A DNA stretch of 15,993 nt. Origin: SFTH01 sp051878085. GTDB lineage: Bacteria; Bacillota; Clostridia; Christensenellales; Aristaeellaceae. The DNA lies in contig JBJEJN010000060.1 in NCBI GenBank assembly GCA_051878085.1, positions 1 to 15,993 of the forward strand, in the 5' to 3' direction. Each line of letters starts with the position of its first letter. The first letter of the stretch is position 1. Below are positions 1-7,165 of the stretch, one piece after another. Position numbers and translations under genes: made by a program. Under the pieces are notes generated by a model, which was not told the DNA's origin, made no database searches, and saw nothing but the letters and a program-made list of their open reading frames with translations.

Positions 1-55
1 AACCCCTGACCTTTTGAATGCCATTCAAACGCGCTACCAACTGCGCTAATGCCCC
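1..55 (-). tRNA. tRNA-Ala (anticodon GGC), 3' end cut by window edge
   Basis: Read on the minus strand from 55 down to 1, the sequence gives a 7-nt acceptor arm GGGGCAT, then TA, a D-arm GCGC/GCGC with loop AGTTGGTA, G26, an anticodon stem TTTGA/TCAAA with loop ATGGCAT, variable AGGTC, and the start of the T-arm (AGGGGTT). Position 34-36 is GGC (window 20-22), which decodes GCC/GCT alanine. The expected A14, G18, G19 and A21 are present. The last ~20 nt (rest of the T-arm, acceptor 3' strand and any CCA) lie outside the window, so the alanine-defining G3:U70 pair cannot be checked. Confidence 0.93.
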
Positions 56-84
56 TCAATGCTCGTTCGCATCGAACAATGGGT

Positions 85-113
85 ATTATAGCACACACCG
101 TCCCGTTTGTAAA
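85..113 (-). promoter_or_regulatory. sigma-A promoter of the tRNA-Ala gene
   Basis: On the minus strand, -35 TTTACA (108-113) and a perfect -10 TATAAT (85-90) are separated by exactly 17 bases. Transcription would start near 78, about 23 bases before the mature tRNA 5' end at 55, which is a normal leader length for a tRNA gene. Confidence 0.85.
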
Positions 114-343
114 GAGGTCAGATCAATTTTTTCAGTTCTTCTTCCCTGTGGCATCCACTTGCTTTTTTCAAATTCCCGCAAATAATCCGCCATTTTTCCG
201 CCTTCTGAGCCGTTTGGAAACTGGTTTATCCGGCAGAGCCTCACGCGCCGCAAAAACATTTTCTGATTTTTGTCTGATTTGGCTTTTTGATACCGAGATT
301 TCCGGTGTATTACCAGATATTATCATTCGGGCGCATATCATAA
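114..343. other. AT-rich intergenic stretch, no gene seen
   Basis: This stretch between the divergent tRNA and binding-protein genes is clearly more AT-rich than the rest of the window. Open frames crossing it have no ribosome binding site and no recognisable protein. The only structure seen is a weak 6-bp hairpin (290-295 with 303-308, one G-U pair, 7-nt loop). It presumably holds upstream control sequence for the downstream gene. Confidence 0.5.
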
Positions 344-359
344 ATACAATACTTTGTAT
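320..359 (+). promoter_or_regulatory. Candidate promoter with overlapping palindrome upstream of the binding-protein gene
   Basis: A -10-like TACAAT lies at 345-350, with a weak -35 (TTATCA, 320-325) at a long 19-base spacing. A perfect inverted repeat, ATACAA (344-349), TACT, TTGTAT (354-359), covers the -10 and would be well placed as an operator. The -10 and palindrome are directly visible; their role is inferred. The leader to the start codon at 440 would be about 80 bases. Confidence 0.4.
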
Positions 360-439
360 CATGCTGGTAAATATGTAGTTTTCCGACTGCATGTTCGCTC
401 GCGTGCTGCAAAGCGAAAAAAATGAGGGGGACTCATCAA

Positions 440-1582
440 ATGAAGAAGCTGCTTTGCATGCTGCTGGCCGCACTGATGGTTCTGACCATGGCTTCCTTCG
501 CAATGGCCGAAGAAGCTGCCAGCTACAAGATCGCCATCCTGACCGGCACCACCTCCCAGGGTGAAGAAGAAGTGACCGCCGCCACCAAGCTGGTGGAAAC
601 CTACGGCGCGGACAAGGTTCTGCACGACACCTATCCGGACAACTTCTCCTCTGAGGTCGAGACCACCATTTCCAAGCTGATCGCCTTCGCAAGCGATCCC
701 GACGTCAAGGCCATCATCTTCGTTCAGGGCGTTCAGGGCGCAGTTTCCGCCTTCACCCAGATCAAGGATAGCCTGGGCCGCGATGACATCCTGCTGATCG
801 CCGGCGTTCCCGCCGAGGATCCGGCGGACATCTCCGCTGCTGCGGACATCGTCCTGGCCGTTGACGAGATCGGCTGCGGCTACCAGGTCGCTGACAAGGC
901 TGCCGAGTGGGGCTGCGACGTGATCGTGCACTACTCCTTCGCCCGTCACCTGTCCTACGAGACCATCGTTGCCAAGCGCGACGCGATGAAGATGACCGCT
1001 GAAGGCTATGGCATCGAGTTCGTCGAGCGTGACTGCCCCGACCCGACCGGCGACGCTGGCATGTCCGGTGCCCAGGCTGCGGTGCTCGAGGACGTCCCGA
1101 AGGTCATGCAGGAGTATGCCGGCAAGAAGGTTTGCTTCTACTGCACCAACTGCGGCATCCAGGTTGCCCTGCAGCAGGCCGTTCTGGCTGCTGGCGACGA
1201 CGCATACTATGCGCTGCCCTGCTGCCCGTCCCCGTTCCACGGCTATCAGGAGGCCTTCGGCCTTGACGCCACCTACGGCGACATCGAGGGTGCCATCACC
1301 AACCTGGCCAACTTCCTGAACGAGTCCGGCGCCGCCGGCCGCTTCTCCACCTGGGCGATCCCGGTCAACATGTCCATGATCAACGCCTCCTACGAGTATG
1401 CCTGCGCATACGCCGAGGGCAAGATCGAGAAGGTTGACGAGGCCTACCTGACCCAGTGCTTCTCCGAGGCCGCTGGAAGCGAAGCCGTTCTGGGCAAGTA
1501 CACCAACGCCACCGGCGAAGAGCTGTCCAACTACTACCTGATCCAGTTCAGCCCCATCGACTTCAACGACTACGTCGGCTAA
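440..1582 (+). CDS. DUF3798-family extracellular binding protein of an ABC importer
   Basis: The 380-residue protein starts at ATG 440, which has GAGGGGG (424-430) nine bases upstream; an in-frame ATG at 422 would swallow that site. Residues 1-23 form a Sec signal peptide (MKK, hydrophobic core, FAMA before EE), suggesting signal-peptidase-I release rather than a lipobox. The body resembles the DUF3798 family (Pfam PF12683, recognised from memory): DTYPDNF near the start, SDPDVKAIIF, HYSFARHLSYE, DCPDPTGD, LEDVPK, and PCCPSPFHGY. This family has a periplasmic-binding-protein-like two-lobed fold and no known ligand. It sits where a BmpA-type nucleoside-binding protein would be expected before NupO-like ABC genes, so it is probably the substrate receptor. 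It is unusually cysteine-rich for an exported protein: CFYCTNC at 232-238 and a CC pair at 261-262. Confidence 0.82.
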   Translation: MKKLLCMLLAALMVLTMASFAMAEEAASYKIAILTGTTSQGEEEVTAATKLVETYGADKVLHDTYPDNFSSEVETTISKLIAFASDPDVKAIIFVQGVQGAVSAFTQIKDSLGRDDILLIAGVPAEDPADISAAADIVLAVDEIGCGYQVADKAAEWGCDVIVHYSFARHLSYETIVAKRDAMKMTAEGYGIEFVERDCPDPTGDAGMSGAQAAVLEDVPKVMQEYAGKKVCFYCTNCGIQVALQQAVLAAGDDAYYALPCCPSPFHGYQEAFGLDATYGDIEGAITNLANFLNESGAAGRFSTWAIPVNMSMINASYEYACAYAEGKIEKVDEAYLTQCFSEAAGSEAVLGKYTNATGEELSNYYLIQFSPIDFNDYVG

Positions 1583-1595
1583 ACAAAACCGAACG

Positions 1596-1655
1596 ATCGC
1601 CCGAATCCACCCGCTCTGCGTGTGCGCCTGGGTTCGGGCGATTCTTGATGTTTTT
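1596..1655 (+). terminator. Intrinsic terminator or attenuator between binding protein and ABC genes
   Basis: A 13-bp stem with one wobble pair (1596-1608 with 1630-1642, extendable by A1609-T1629) encloses a loop of about 20 bases. A TTTTT run follows at 1651-1655, eight bases after the stem. The late U-run suggests partial rather than complete termination. That would give the common pattern in which the binding protein is made in excess over the transporter. Confidence 0.65.
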
Positions 1656-1887
1656 CCACAGGCCGGAATCGGACGGCAGTACACGCACTTTTTCTTCCTT
1701 TCCGCCGGCGGCAGGCCGGAAATTGAAACCGTTGCTTCATTATAATAACCACTGAATTTGCATTCGCGCGGCGCTCTCGGGCCCGCTTGAATAGATCACA
1801 GTTAGATACGTTGCAGCATGGTGACGGGGCCGGATTCGGGATCCGTCATTTGACTGCAAGGTAAAAAATGTTGGGAGGGCTGGCTTC
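1656..1887 (+). promoter_or_regulatory. Leader region of the ATPase gene with TATAAT and long hairpin
   Basis: No gene is seen in the 305 bases between the binding protein and the ATPase (1583-1887). Besides the terminator-like hairpin, there is a perfect TATAAT at 1741-1746. A TTGAAA at 1723-1728 is only 12 bases from it, so the -35 is unconvincing. Downstream a two-part hairpin can form: TTGCAG (1811-1816) with CTGCAA (1854-1859), a 3x3 internal loop, then 1820-1828 with 1842-1850 (includes G-U pairs). It ends 13 bases before the ribosome binding site. I do not recognise a known riboswitch in it. Confidence 0.45.
1874..1879 (+). promoter_or_regulatory. Ribosome binding site fixing a TTG start
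   Basis: GGAGGG at 1874-1879 is 8 bases before TTG at 1888. The next in-frame ATG (1912) is 32 bases away and would remove the first beta-strand of the ATPase domain, so TTG is the likely start. Confidence 0.75.
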
Positions 1888-3480
1888 TTGGCTGGGGAAT
1901 ACATTCTCGAAATGAATGATATCACCAAGGAATACGGTTCAAACGCCGTTCTGAAGAACGTGACGCTGAAGATCCGTCCTGGTGAGATCCACGCGCTGCT
2001 CGGCGAGAACGGCGCAGGCAAGTCCACGCTGATGAACGTGCTGTTCGGCATGCCGGTGATTCACTCCACCGGCGGCTTCAAGGGCGAGGTCATCGTGGAC
2101 GGCGAAAAGACAAAGATCATGTCGCCCATGGACGCAATGACCAAGGGCATCGGCATGGTACATCAGGAATTCATGCTGATTCCTGGCTTCACGATCACCG
2201 AAAACATCAAGCTCAACCGCGAAATCTCCAAGCCCTGGGCGGTCAGCCGCGTGCTGGGCAAGGAGCTGGAGATTCTGGACATGCCCGCCATGGCCGCAGA
2301 CGCGCGCAAGGCGCTGGACAGCGTGGGCATCGGCATCGACGAGTACGCGCTGGTCGGCGGTCTGCCGGTGGGCTACATGCAGTTCGTCGAGATCGCCCGC
2401 GAGATCGACAAGTCCGGCATGAAGCTGCTGGTGTTCGACGAGCCCACCGCCGTGCTCACCGAGAGCGAGGCGCAGCAGCTGATCAAGGTGATGAAGGACA
2501 TCGCTGCCAAGGGCATCGCCATCATCTTCATCACCCACCGTCTGGACGAGGTCATGAACGCCTGCGACAACATCACCATCCTGCGCGACGGCCAGCTGGT
2601 TGCCACCCGCAAAAAGACGGAGACCAGCGTGGAGGAGCTCGCAGCGCTGATGATCGGTCGCGGCGAGGACAGCATGATTCAGATTCAGGGCAAGGTCAAG
2701 CACGAGAGCGACGCCATCGCCCTGAAGGTGCGCGATCTGTGGGTCGACATGCCTGGCGAGGCCGTCAAGGGCATCGATCTGGACGTGCGCGAGGGCGAGA
2801 TCATCGGCATCGGTGGTCTGGCCGGACAGGGCAAGATCGGTCTGCCCAACGGCGTGATGGGCCTCTACCCCGCCGAAGGCGAGGTGGAGCTCTTCGGTCA
2901 GAAGCTCCCGCTGAACAACCCCAAGGCCGCGCTGAACGCGGGCCTGGCGATGGTTTCCGAGGACCGTCGCGGCGTGGGCCTGCTGCTGGATCAGTCCATC
3001 GAGGACAACATCGCCTTCAACGCCATGCAGGTGCACAACGACTTCCTGGGTGGTTTCCTGAAGCTCAAGAGCGCGCGCAGCATCCGCTCTTATGCCAACG
3101 AAATGATCAAGGAGCTGGACATCCGCTGCACCTCAGCTGCGCAGCCCACCGGTCAGCTCTCCGGCGGCAACCAGCAGAAGGTGTGCATCGCCCGCGCGCT
3201 AGCGCTCAAGCCCAAGTTCCTCTTCGTCTCCGAGCCCACCCGCGGCATCGATATCGGCGCCAAGCAGCTGGTGCTGGAGACTCTGGTTCGCCTGAACCGC
3301 GAGCAGAAGCTGACCATCGTCATCGTCTCCTCCGAGCTTCAGGAGCTGCGCTCAATCTGCGACCGCATCGCCATCGTGTCCGAGGGCAGGATCAACTGCA
3401 TCCTCCGGCCCGACAGCTCTGACGCGAGCTTCGGCCTGGCGATGTCCGGCGCGAAAGTGAATGGAGGCGATCTGGCATGA
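1888..3480 (+). CDS. ABC importer ATPase, two fused nucleotide-binding domains (RbsA/NupO type)
   Basis: The 530-residue protein is the usual length for a duplicated sugar/nucleoside importer ATPase. Domain 1 has Walker A GENGAGKST (39-47), the Q-loop in MVHQEF, and Walker B LLVFDEPT (180-187). Its ABC signature is altered to LPVGYMQ (159-165). Domain 2 has the degenerate P-loop typical of this subfamily (GGLAGQGK, 309-316), VSEDRR, and a canonical signature LSGGNQQ (424-430). Its Walker B reads FVSEPTRGID, with Ser448 in place of the usual Asp. Hydrolysis therefore probably depends mainly on one composite site, as known for related asymmetric importers. It energises uptake through the two permeases encoded directly downstream. 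Its stop overlaps the next start (ATGA). The neighbouring genes point to nucleoside, sugar or related substrates, but the substrate cannot be read from this protein. Confidence 0.93.
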   Translation: MAGEYILEMNDITKEYGSNAVLKNVTLKIRPGEIHALLGENGAGKSTLMNVLFGMPVIHSTGGFKGEVIVDGEKTKIMSPMDAMTKGIGMVHQEFMLIPGFTITENIKLNREISKPWAVSRVLGKELEILDMPAMAADARKALDSVGIGIDEYALVGGLPVGYMQFVEIAREIDKSGMKLLVFDEPTAVLTESEAQQLIKVMKDIAAKGIAIIFITHRLDEVMNACDNITILRDGQLVATRKKTETSVEELAALMIGRGEDSMIQIQGKVKHESDAIALKVRDLWVDMPGEAVKGIDLDVREGEIIGIGGLAGQGKIGLPNGVMGLYPAEGEVELFGQKLPLNNPKAALNAGLAMVSEDRRGVGLLLDQSIEDNIAFNAMQVHNDFLGGFLKLKSARSIRSYANEMIKELDIRCTSAAQPTGQLSGGNQQKVCIARALALKPKFLFVSEPTRGIDIGAKQLVLETLVRLNREQKLTIVIVSSELQELRSICDRIAIVSEGRINCILRPDSSDASFGLAMSGAKVNGGDLA

Positions 3481-5750
3481 CGCAAGTAGCAAAGAAGAAA
3501 ACCAGTATGACCAAGCGCATCGTATCGATCGTGCTGTTCGTTCTGAGCGCCGTGCTGATCATCACCTCCATCGCCGGCTTTGTCATCCGCGGCATGGATT
3601 CCACCGCCGCAAAGCTCAACGAAATGCGCACCAGCGCCGTGGTCCACGTGGCCTCCGGCGGTCTGGTGGACGGCATCGCCGCCGAGGCGAACGCCGCCAA
3701 GCTCAAGGAACTGCGCGCCCTGCCGAACTTCCGCTCCATGGGCATGGACGAGGTCAAGGCGCTCTGCGCCGAGGCCGAGGCTGCCGCGCGCGCCGAGGCC
3801 GAGGCCCTCTACAGCGACGTCAGCGGCGTGGACACCGACGCGCTGGTCGGCAAGATCGACGCGCTGGAGAGTGCGCTGACCGAGTACAACGAGCTGAGCG
3901 CCGCTCAGAAGGCCGCCTATGCGGAGCTCTACACCAGCGTGTACGAGTCCGTGGCCGACTGGACCGACTTTGTCGGCGAAAGCGACGACGAAGCCCTGTT
4001 CGCCGCCCTGACCGAGCTGGTTCCCGGCCTGGGCGAGGCGGAGAACGCAATCTACAAGGACTCCTTCGTCAAGCTGGCGCGCGACCTCGCCGCCGTGGAG
4101 CTGGAGAAGGAGAACGCCGAGCTCTACGAGCAGCTCTTCAGCGCCGTGACCGCTGCGGTCGCGGACTGGAGCAGCCTGTCTGAGATTACCGACGATGAGG
4201 CGCTGTGGGCGAGGCTCATCGAGCTGACACCCGAGCTAGACGGACAGGATTCTGTTCGCGAGCAGCTGCTGACCGACGTCAAGGCGCAGATCGCCGCCGC
4301 TGCCAGCGGAGAGGTGACCACCGAGGCGGAGGCCGAGACCGAGGAGGCCGTCGAGGAGACCGCCACCGAGACCGTGGTGGACTACGGCTACTTCGTGGAG
4401 TCCGAGACGGTCGCCGCCAGCGGCGCAGTTGCCGACGCGGCCTTTGACGATCTGTGGGCCGAGCTGGTCAAGGTGATTCCGGATCTGGACGGTCTGGACA
4501 AGAAGACCAAGAATTCCATTCAGGAGACGATGATGACGGTCGTCAGCTCCGGCAGCCTGGACTTCTCCACCCGCTACGACATCTACGTCGCACAGAAGGC
4601 GGATTCCGTACTCTCCGGCGGCACCGCATTCCAGATCAAGCTGGCCGCCAACGCGGGCATGTACCTGATCGCGGGCATCGCGCTGCTGCTGCTGACGCTG
4701 GTGTACACCTTCTGGAAGCCGCTCACCCGCAAGCTGGGCGTGCCGAGAACCATCATCACCCTGTTCTTCATCTACCTGTGCCTGGCCGCCGAGATCTACA
4801 ACATCAGCGTTTCCCTGATGCTGGGCAACGTGCTGGTGCGCGTGGGCATGTACGGCATCCTGGCGCTGGCCATGCTGCCGGGCATTCAGTGCGGCATCGG
4901 CCTGAACATGGGCATGACCCTGGGCTGCATCGCCGGCCTGCTCTCCACCGTCATCTCCCTGCAGTACGACATGACCGGCGCGGGCGCGCTGATCTTCTCC
5001 TGCGTGCTGGGCGCGCTGATCGCGATTCCGCTGGGCTGGGCCTACTCCCTGCTGCTGAACCGCACCAAGGGCGATGAGATGACCATCTCCACCTACGTCG
5101 GCTTCTCCTTCGTGTCGCTGATGTGCATCGGCTGGATGCTGCTGCCCTTCACCAACACCAAGATCATCTGGCTGCTGCGCGGACGCGGACTGCGCGTCAC
5201 CCACAGCCTGCTGGGCAGCTTCGCCCATCTGTTGGACAACTTCCTCGCCTTCAAGATCTTCGGCGTGGAGGTTCCCACGGGACTTCTGCTGTTCTTCCTG
5301 CTGTGCTGCTTCCTGATGTGGCTGTTCTCCCGCTCCAAGGCAGGCATCGCCATGTCGGCGGCCGGCTCCAACCCGCGCTTTGCGGAGGCCAGCGGCATCA
5401 ACGTGGATCGCATGCGCACCCTGGGCACCATCCTCTCCACGATGATCGCGGCGGTCGGCATCGTCGTCTACTCCCAGGCCTTCGGCTATGCACAGCTCTA
5501 CACGGCGCCCCGCCAGCTGGGCTTCATCGCCGCTTCCGCCATCCTGATCGGCGGCGCGACGGTCTCCAAGGCCAAGGTCAGCCACGTCATCATCGGCGTG
5601 TTCCTGTTTGAAGGCGTGCTGGCGCTGGGTCAGCAGATCGCCAACGCTGCCGTTGCGGGCGGCGGCCTGTCCGAGGTCATGCGCATCATGATCTCCAACG
5701 GCATTATCCTGTATGCGTTGACGCAGTCTGGAGGTGCTTCTCGTGACTAA
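3477..5750 (+). CDS. ABC importer permease (BPD_transp_2) with ~350-residue extracytoplasmic insert
   Basis: The 757-residue protein starts at ATG 3477 (GGAGG at 3463-3467), overlapping the ATPase stop by 4 bases. TM1 spans about residues 14-37. A hydrophilic, Ala/Glu-rich region from about 38 to 391 follows, and the remaining ~365 residues are a multi-helix permease resembling NupP/RbsC-type branched permeases (conserved ASGINVDRMRT loop). Typical homologues have about 350 residues, so the insert doubles the protein. The insert has a repeated unit: VADW, then DDEAL(F/W)A.L.EL.P, with cores at 173-189 and 242-258 and a weaker copy at 325-341. An acidic Thr/Glu linker lies at about 279-300, and a Y.EL.AAQK stretch like those in surface-protein helical repeats lies near 136-150. 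The insert should face outside, near the binding protein. The permease assignment is firm; the role of the insert is unknown. Confidence 0.88.
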   Translation: MTQVAKKKTSMTKRIVSIVLFVLSAVLIITSIAGFVIRGMDSTAAKLNEMRTSAVVHVASGGLVDGIAAEANAAKLKELRALPNFRSMGMDEVKALCAEAEAAARAEAEALYSDVSGVDTDALVGKIDALESALTEYNELSAAQKAAYAELYTSVYESVADWTDFVGESDDEALFAALTELVPGLGEAENAIYKDSFVKLARDLAAVELEKENAELYEQLFSAVTAAVADWSSLSEITDDEALWARLIELTPELDGQDSVREQLLTDVKAQIAAAASGEVTTEAEAETEEAVEETATETVVDYGYFVESETVAASGAVADAAFDDLWAELVKVIPDLDGLDKKTKNSIQETMMTVVSSGSLDFSTRYDIYVAQKADSVLSGGTAFQIKLAANAGMYLIAGIALLLLTLVYTFWKPLTRKLGVPRTIITLFFIYLCLAAEIYNISVSLMLGNVLVRVGMYGILALAMLPGIQCGIGLNMGMTLGCIAGLLSTVISLQYDMTGAGALIFSCVLGALIAIPLGWAYSLLLNRTKGDEMTISTYVGFSFVSLMCIGWMLLPFTNTKIIWLLRGRGLRVTHSLLGSFAHLLDNFLAFKIFGVEVPTGLLLFFLLCCFLMWLFSRSKAGIAMSAAGSNPRFAEASGINVDRMRTLGTILSTMIAAVGIVVYSQAFGYAQLYTAPRQLGFIAASAILIGGATVSKAKVSHVIIGVFLFEGVLALGQQIANAAVAGGGLSEVMRIMISNGIILYALTQSGGASRD
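5730..5734 (+). promoter_or_regulatory. Ribosome binding site choosing GTG 5743
   Basis: GGAGG at 5730-5734 overlaps an upstream in-frame GTG (5734) and is 8 bases from GTG 5743, so the latter is the likely start. It overlaps the previous gene by 8 bases. Confidence 0.75.
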
Positions 5751-7053
5751 TCGAAACATCGGCAAGACCGTTACCGACAACCTCAAGAAATACGCGGTCA
5801 CTTACCTGTTCATCGCCATCAGCGTGCTGTTCGTCATCGTATCCGGCCTGGATATGAACTACGTGTGCAGCCAGCTGCTGCTGCGCCTGAACCGCAACGC
5901 CTTCATCGTGCTGGCGCTGATCATCCCGATCATCGCCGGCATGGGCATCAACTTCGCCATCACCATCGGCGCGATGGCGGCACAGATCGGCCTGCTGCTG
6001 ACGATCAACTGGGAGATCACGGGCTTCACCGGCATCCTGGTGGCCGCGGCCATCACCCTGCCCCTGGCGCTGTTCTTCGGCTTCCTGATCGGCAAGCTGC
6101 TGAACAAGATGAAGGGTCAGGAGACCATCGGCTCCCTGATCCTGGGCTACTTCGCCAACGGCGCATACCAGCTGCTGTTCCTGTTCATCTTCGGCTCGAT
6201 CATTCCGCTGAACAGCAACGTGACCATCGTCGGCTCCTCCGGCGTGCAGAACACCCTGAACCTGACCGGTTCCACGGGCCTGTACATGGCGGTGGACGGC
6301 ATCCTGCAGGTTCCCTTCATGATCGCGCTGTACGTCGTCTGCGCGGCGATCATCCTGTGGAGCGTCGTGAAGTACCTGCGCAAGAAGACCAGCGTCCACA
6401 AAATGGCCACCTCCATTGCCATCGCAGCCGTGATCGCCATCGTCTTCTCCATCCCTGCCATCTCCAACATTTTCAACGGCGCGAACGGCGGCCGCAGGAT
6501 CACCGTTCCCGTGGTCACCTGGATCTTCGTGCTGCTGCTGTGCGCGTTCAACACCTTCATCATGAAGACCCGCCTGGGCCAGAAGTTCCGCGCGGTGGGC
6601 CAGAACCGCACCGTCGCCAACTCCTCCGGCATCAACGTCGACCGCACCCGCGTGATCGCCATCATGATCTCCACGGTGCTGGCCGGCTGGGGCCAGATCC
6701 TGTTCATGCAGAGCGACGGCATCGGCACCTTCCAGACCTACGCCGCCCACGAGCAGGTGGGTCTGTACGCCGGTGCAGCCATCCTGGTCGGCGGCGCATC
6801 CATCGACCGCGCCACCAACCTGCAGGCGCTGATCGGTACCTTCCTGTTCCACTCGCTGTTCATCACCGCCCAGAGCGCCGCTTCCAACATGTTCGGCGAC
6901 GCTGCGGTCGGCGAGTACTTCCGCGCCTTCCTCAGCTACGGCGTCATCGCTGTGGCGCTGGTGCTCTATGCATGGCGCGGCGCCCAGCAGCGCAAGGCCG
7001 ACAGCCTGCGCCTGGAGTCCGACAGCAAGGCCAAGGCTGCCAAGGCAAAATAA
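5743..7053 (+). CDS. ABC importer permease 2 (BPD_transp_2, NupQ/RbsC-like)
   Basis: The 436-residue membrane protein starts at GTG 5743. It has an N-terminal amphipathic stretch (NIGKTVTDNLKKY) and then about ten hydrophobic segments. A SSGINVDRTR loop matches the ASGINVDRMR loop of permease 1, which marks the two as homologous partners that contact the ATPase. A short external loop of about 40 polar residues (NSNVTIVGSSGVQNT) lies in the middle, but there is no large insert here. The C-terminus is lysine- and alanine-rich (about 20 residues) and cytoplasmic. It should form the heterodimeric channel with permease 1. It ends just before an intrinsic terminator, closing the transporter operon. 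Confidence 0.9.
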   Translation: MTNRNIGKTVTDNLKKYAVTYLFIAISVLFVIVSGLDMNYVCSQLLLRLNRNAFIVLALIIPIIAGMGINFAITIGAMAAQIGLLLTINWEITGFTGILVAAAITLPLALFFGFLIGKLLNKMKGQETIGSLILGYFANGAYQLLFLFIFGSIIPLNSNVTIVGSSGVQNTLNLTGSTGLYMAVDGILQVPFMIALYVVCAAIILWSVVKYLRKKTSVHKMATSIAIAAVIAIVFSIPAISNIFNGANGGRRITVPVVTWIFVLLLCAFNTFIMKTRLGQKFRAVGQNRTVANSSGINVDRTRVIAIMISTVLAGWGQILFMQSDGIGTFQTYAAHEQVGLYAGAAILVGGASIDRATNLQALIGTFLFHSLFITAQSAASNMFGDAAVGEYFRAFLSYGVIAVALVLYAWRGAQQRKADSLRLESDSKAKAAKAK

Positions 7054-7064
7054 GTTTCCCACAC

Positions 7065-7093
7065 GGGGTTCCGCAGTTTGCGGAGCCCCTTTT
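7065..7093 (+). terminator. Intrinsic terminator of the ABC importer operon
   Basis: A 10-bp stem, GGGGTTCCGC (7065-7074) with GCGGAGCCCC (7080-7089), has one G-U pair and a 5-base loop AGTTT. It is followed at once by TTTT (7090-7093) and a further T-rich stretch. It starts 11 bases after the permease stop codon. Confidence 0.92.
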
Positions 7094-7096
7094 CTA

Positions 7097-7125
7097 TTGA
7101 AAAAGGCTGGTCGTTGCGCTATAAT
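7097..7125 (+). promoter_or_regulatory. Sigma-A promoter of the dipeptidase operon
   Basis: TTGAAA (7097-7102), a 17-base spacer and a perfect TATAAT (7120-7125) lie directly after the upstream terminator. The start of transcription would be near 7132, leaving a leader of about 34 bases. Confidence 0.88.
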
Positions 7126-7165
7126 ATCAGAAACCAAACAAATTCACACACGAGGTAAAGATTCC

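Noticed and set aside
49..378. Plus-strand open frame of 109 codons in the tRNA/receptor intergenic region
   Set aside because: It starts inside the tRNA gene, has no ribosome binding site and its translation looks like random AT-rich sequence.
422..439. Upstream ATG at 422 as start of the binding protein
   Set aside because: It would place the GAGGGGG ribosome binding site inside the gene and add six polar residues before a perfect signal peptide.
1723..1746. TTGAAA and TATAAT upstream of the ATPase gene as a full sigma-A promoter
   Set aside because: The spacer is only 12 bases, so the two hexamers cannot work as a pair; only the -10 is retained as weak evidence.
1747..1887. Purine or other known riboswitch in the ATPase leader
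   Set aside because: The conserved loop motifs of the purine riboswitch and other common classes are not visible; only a hairpin is supported.
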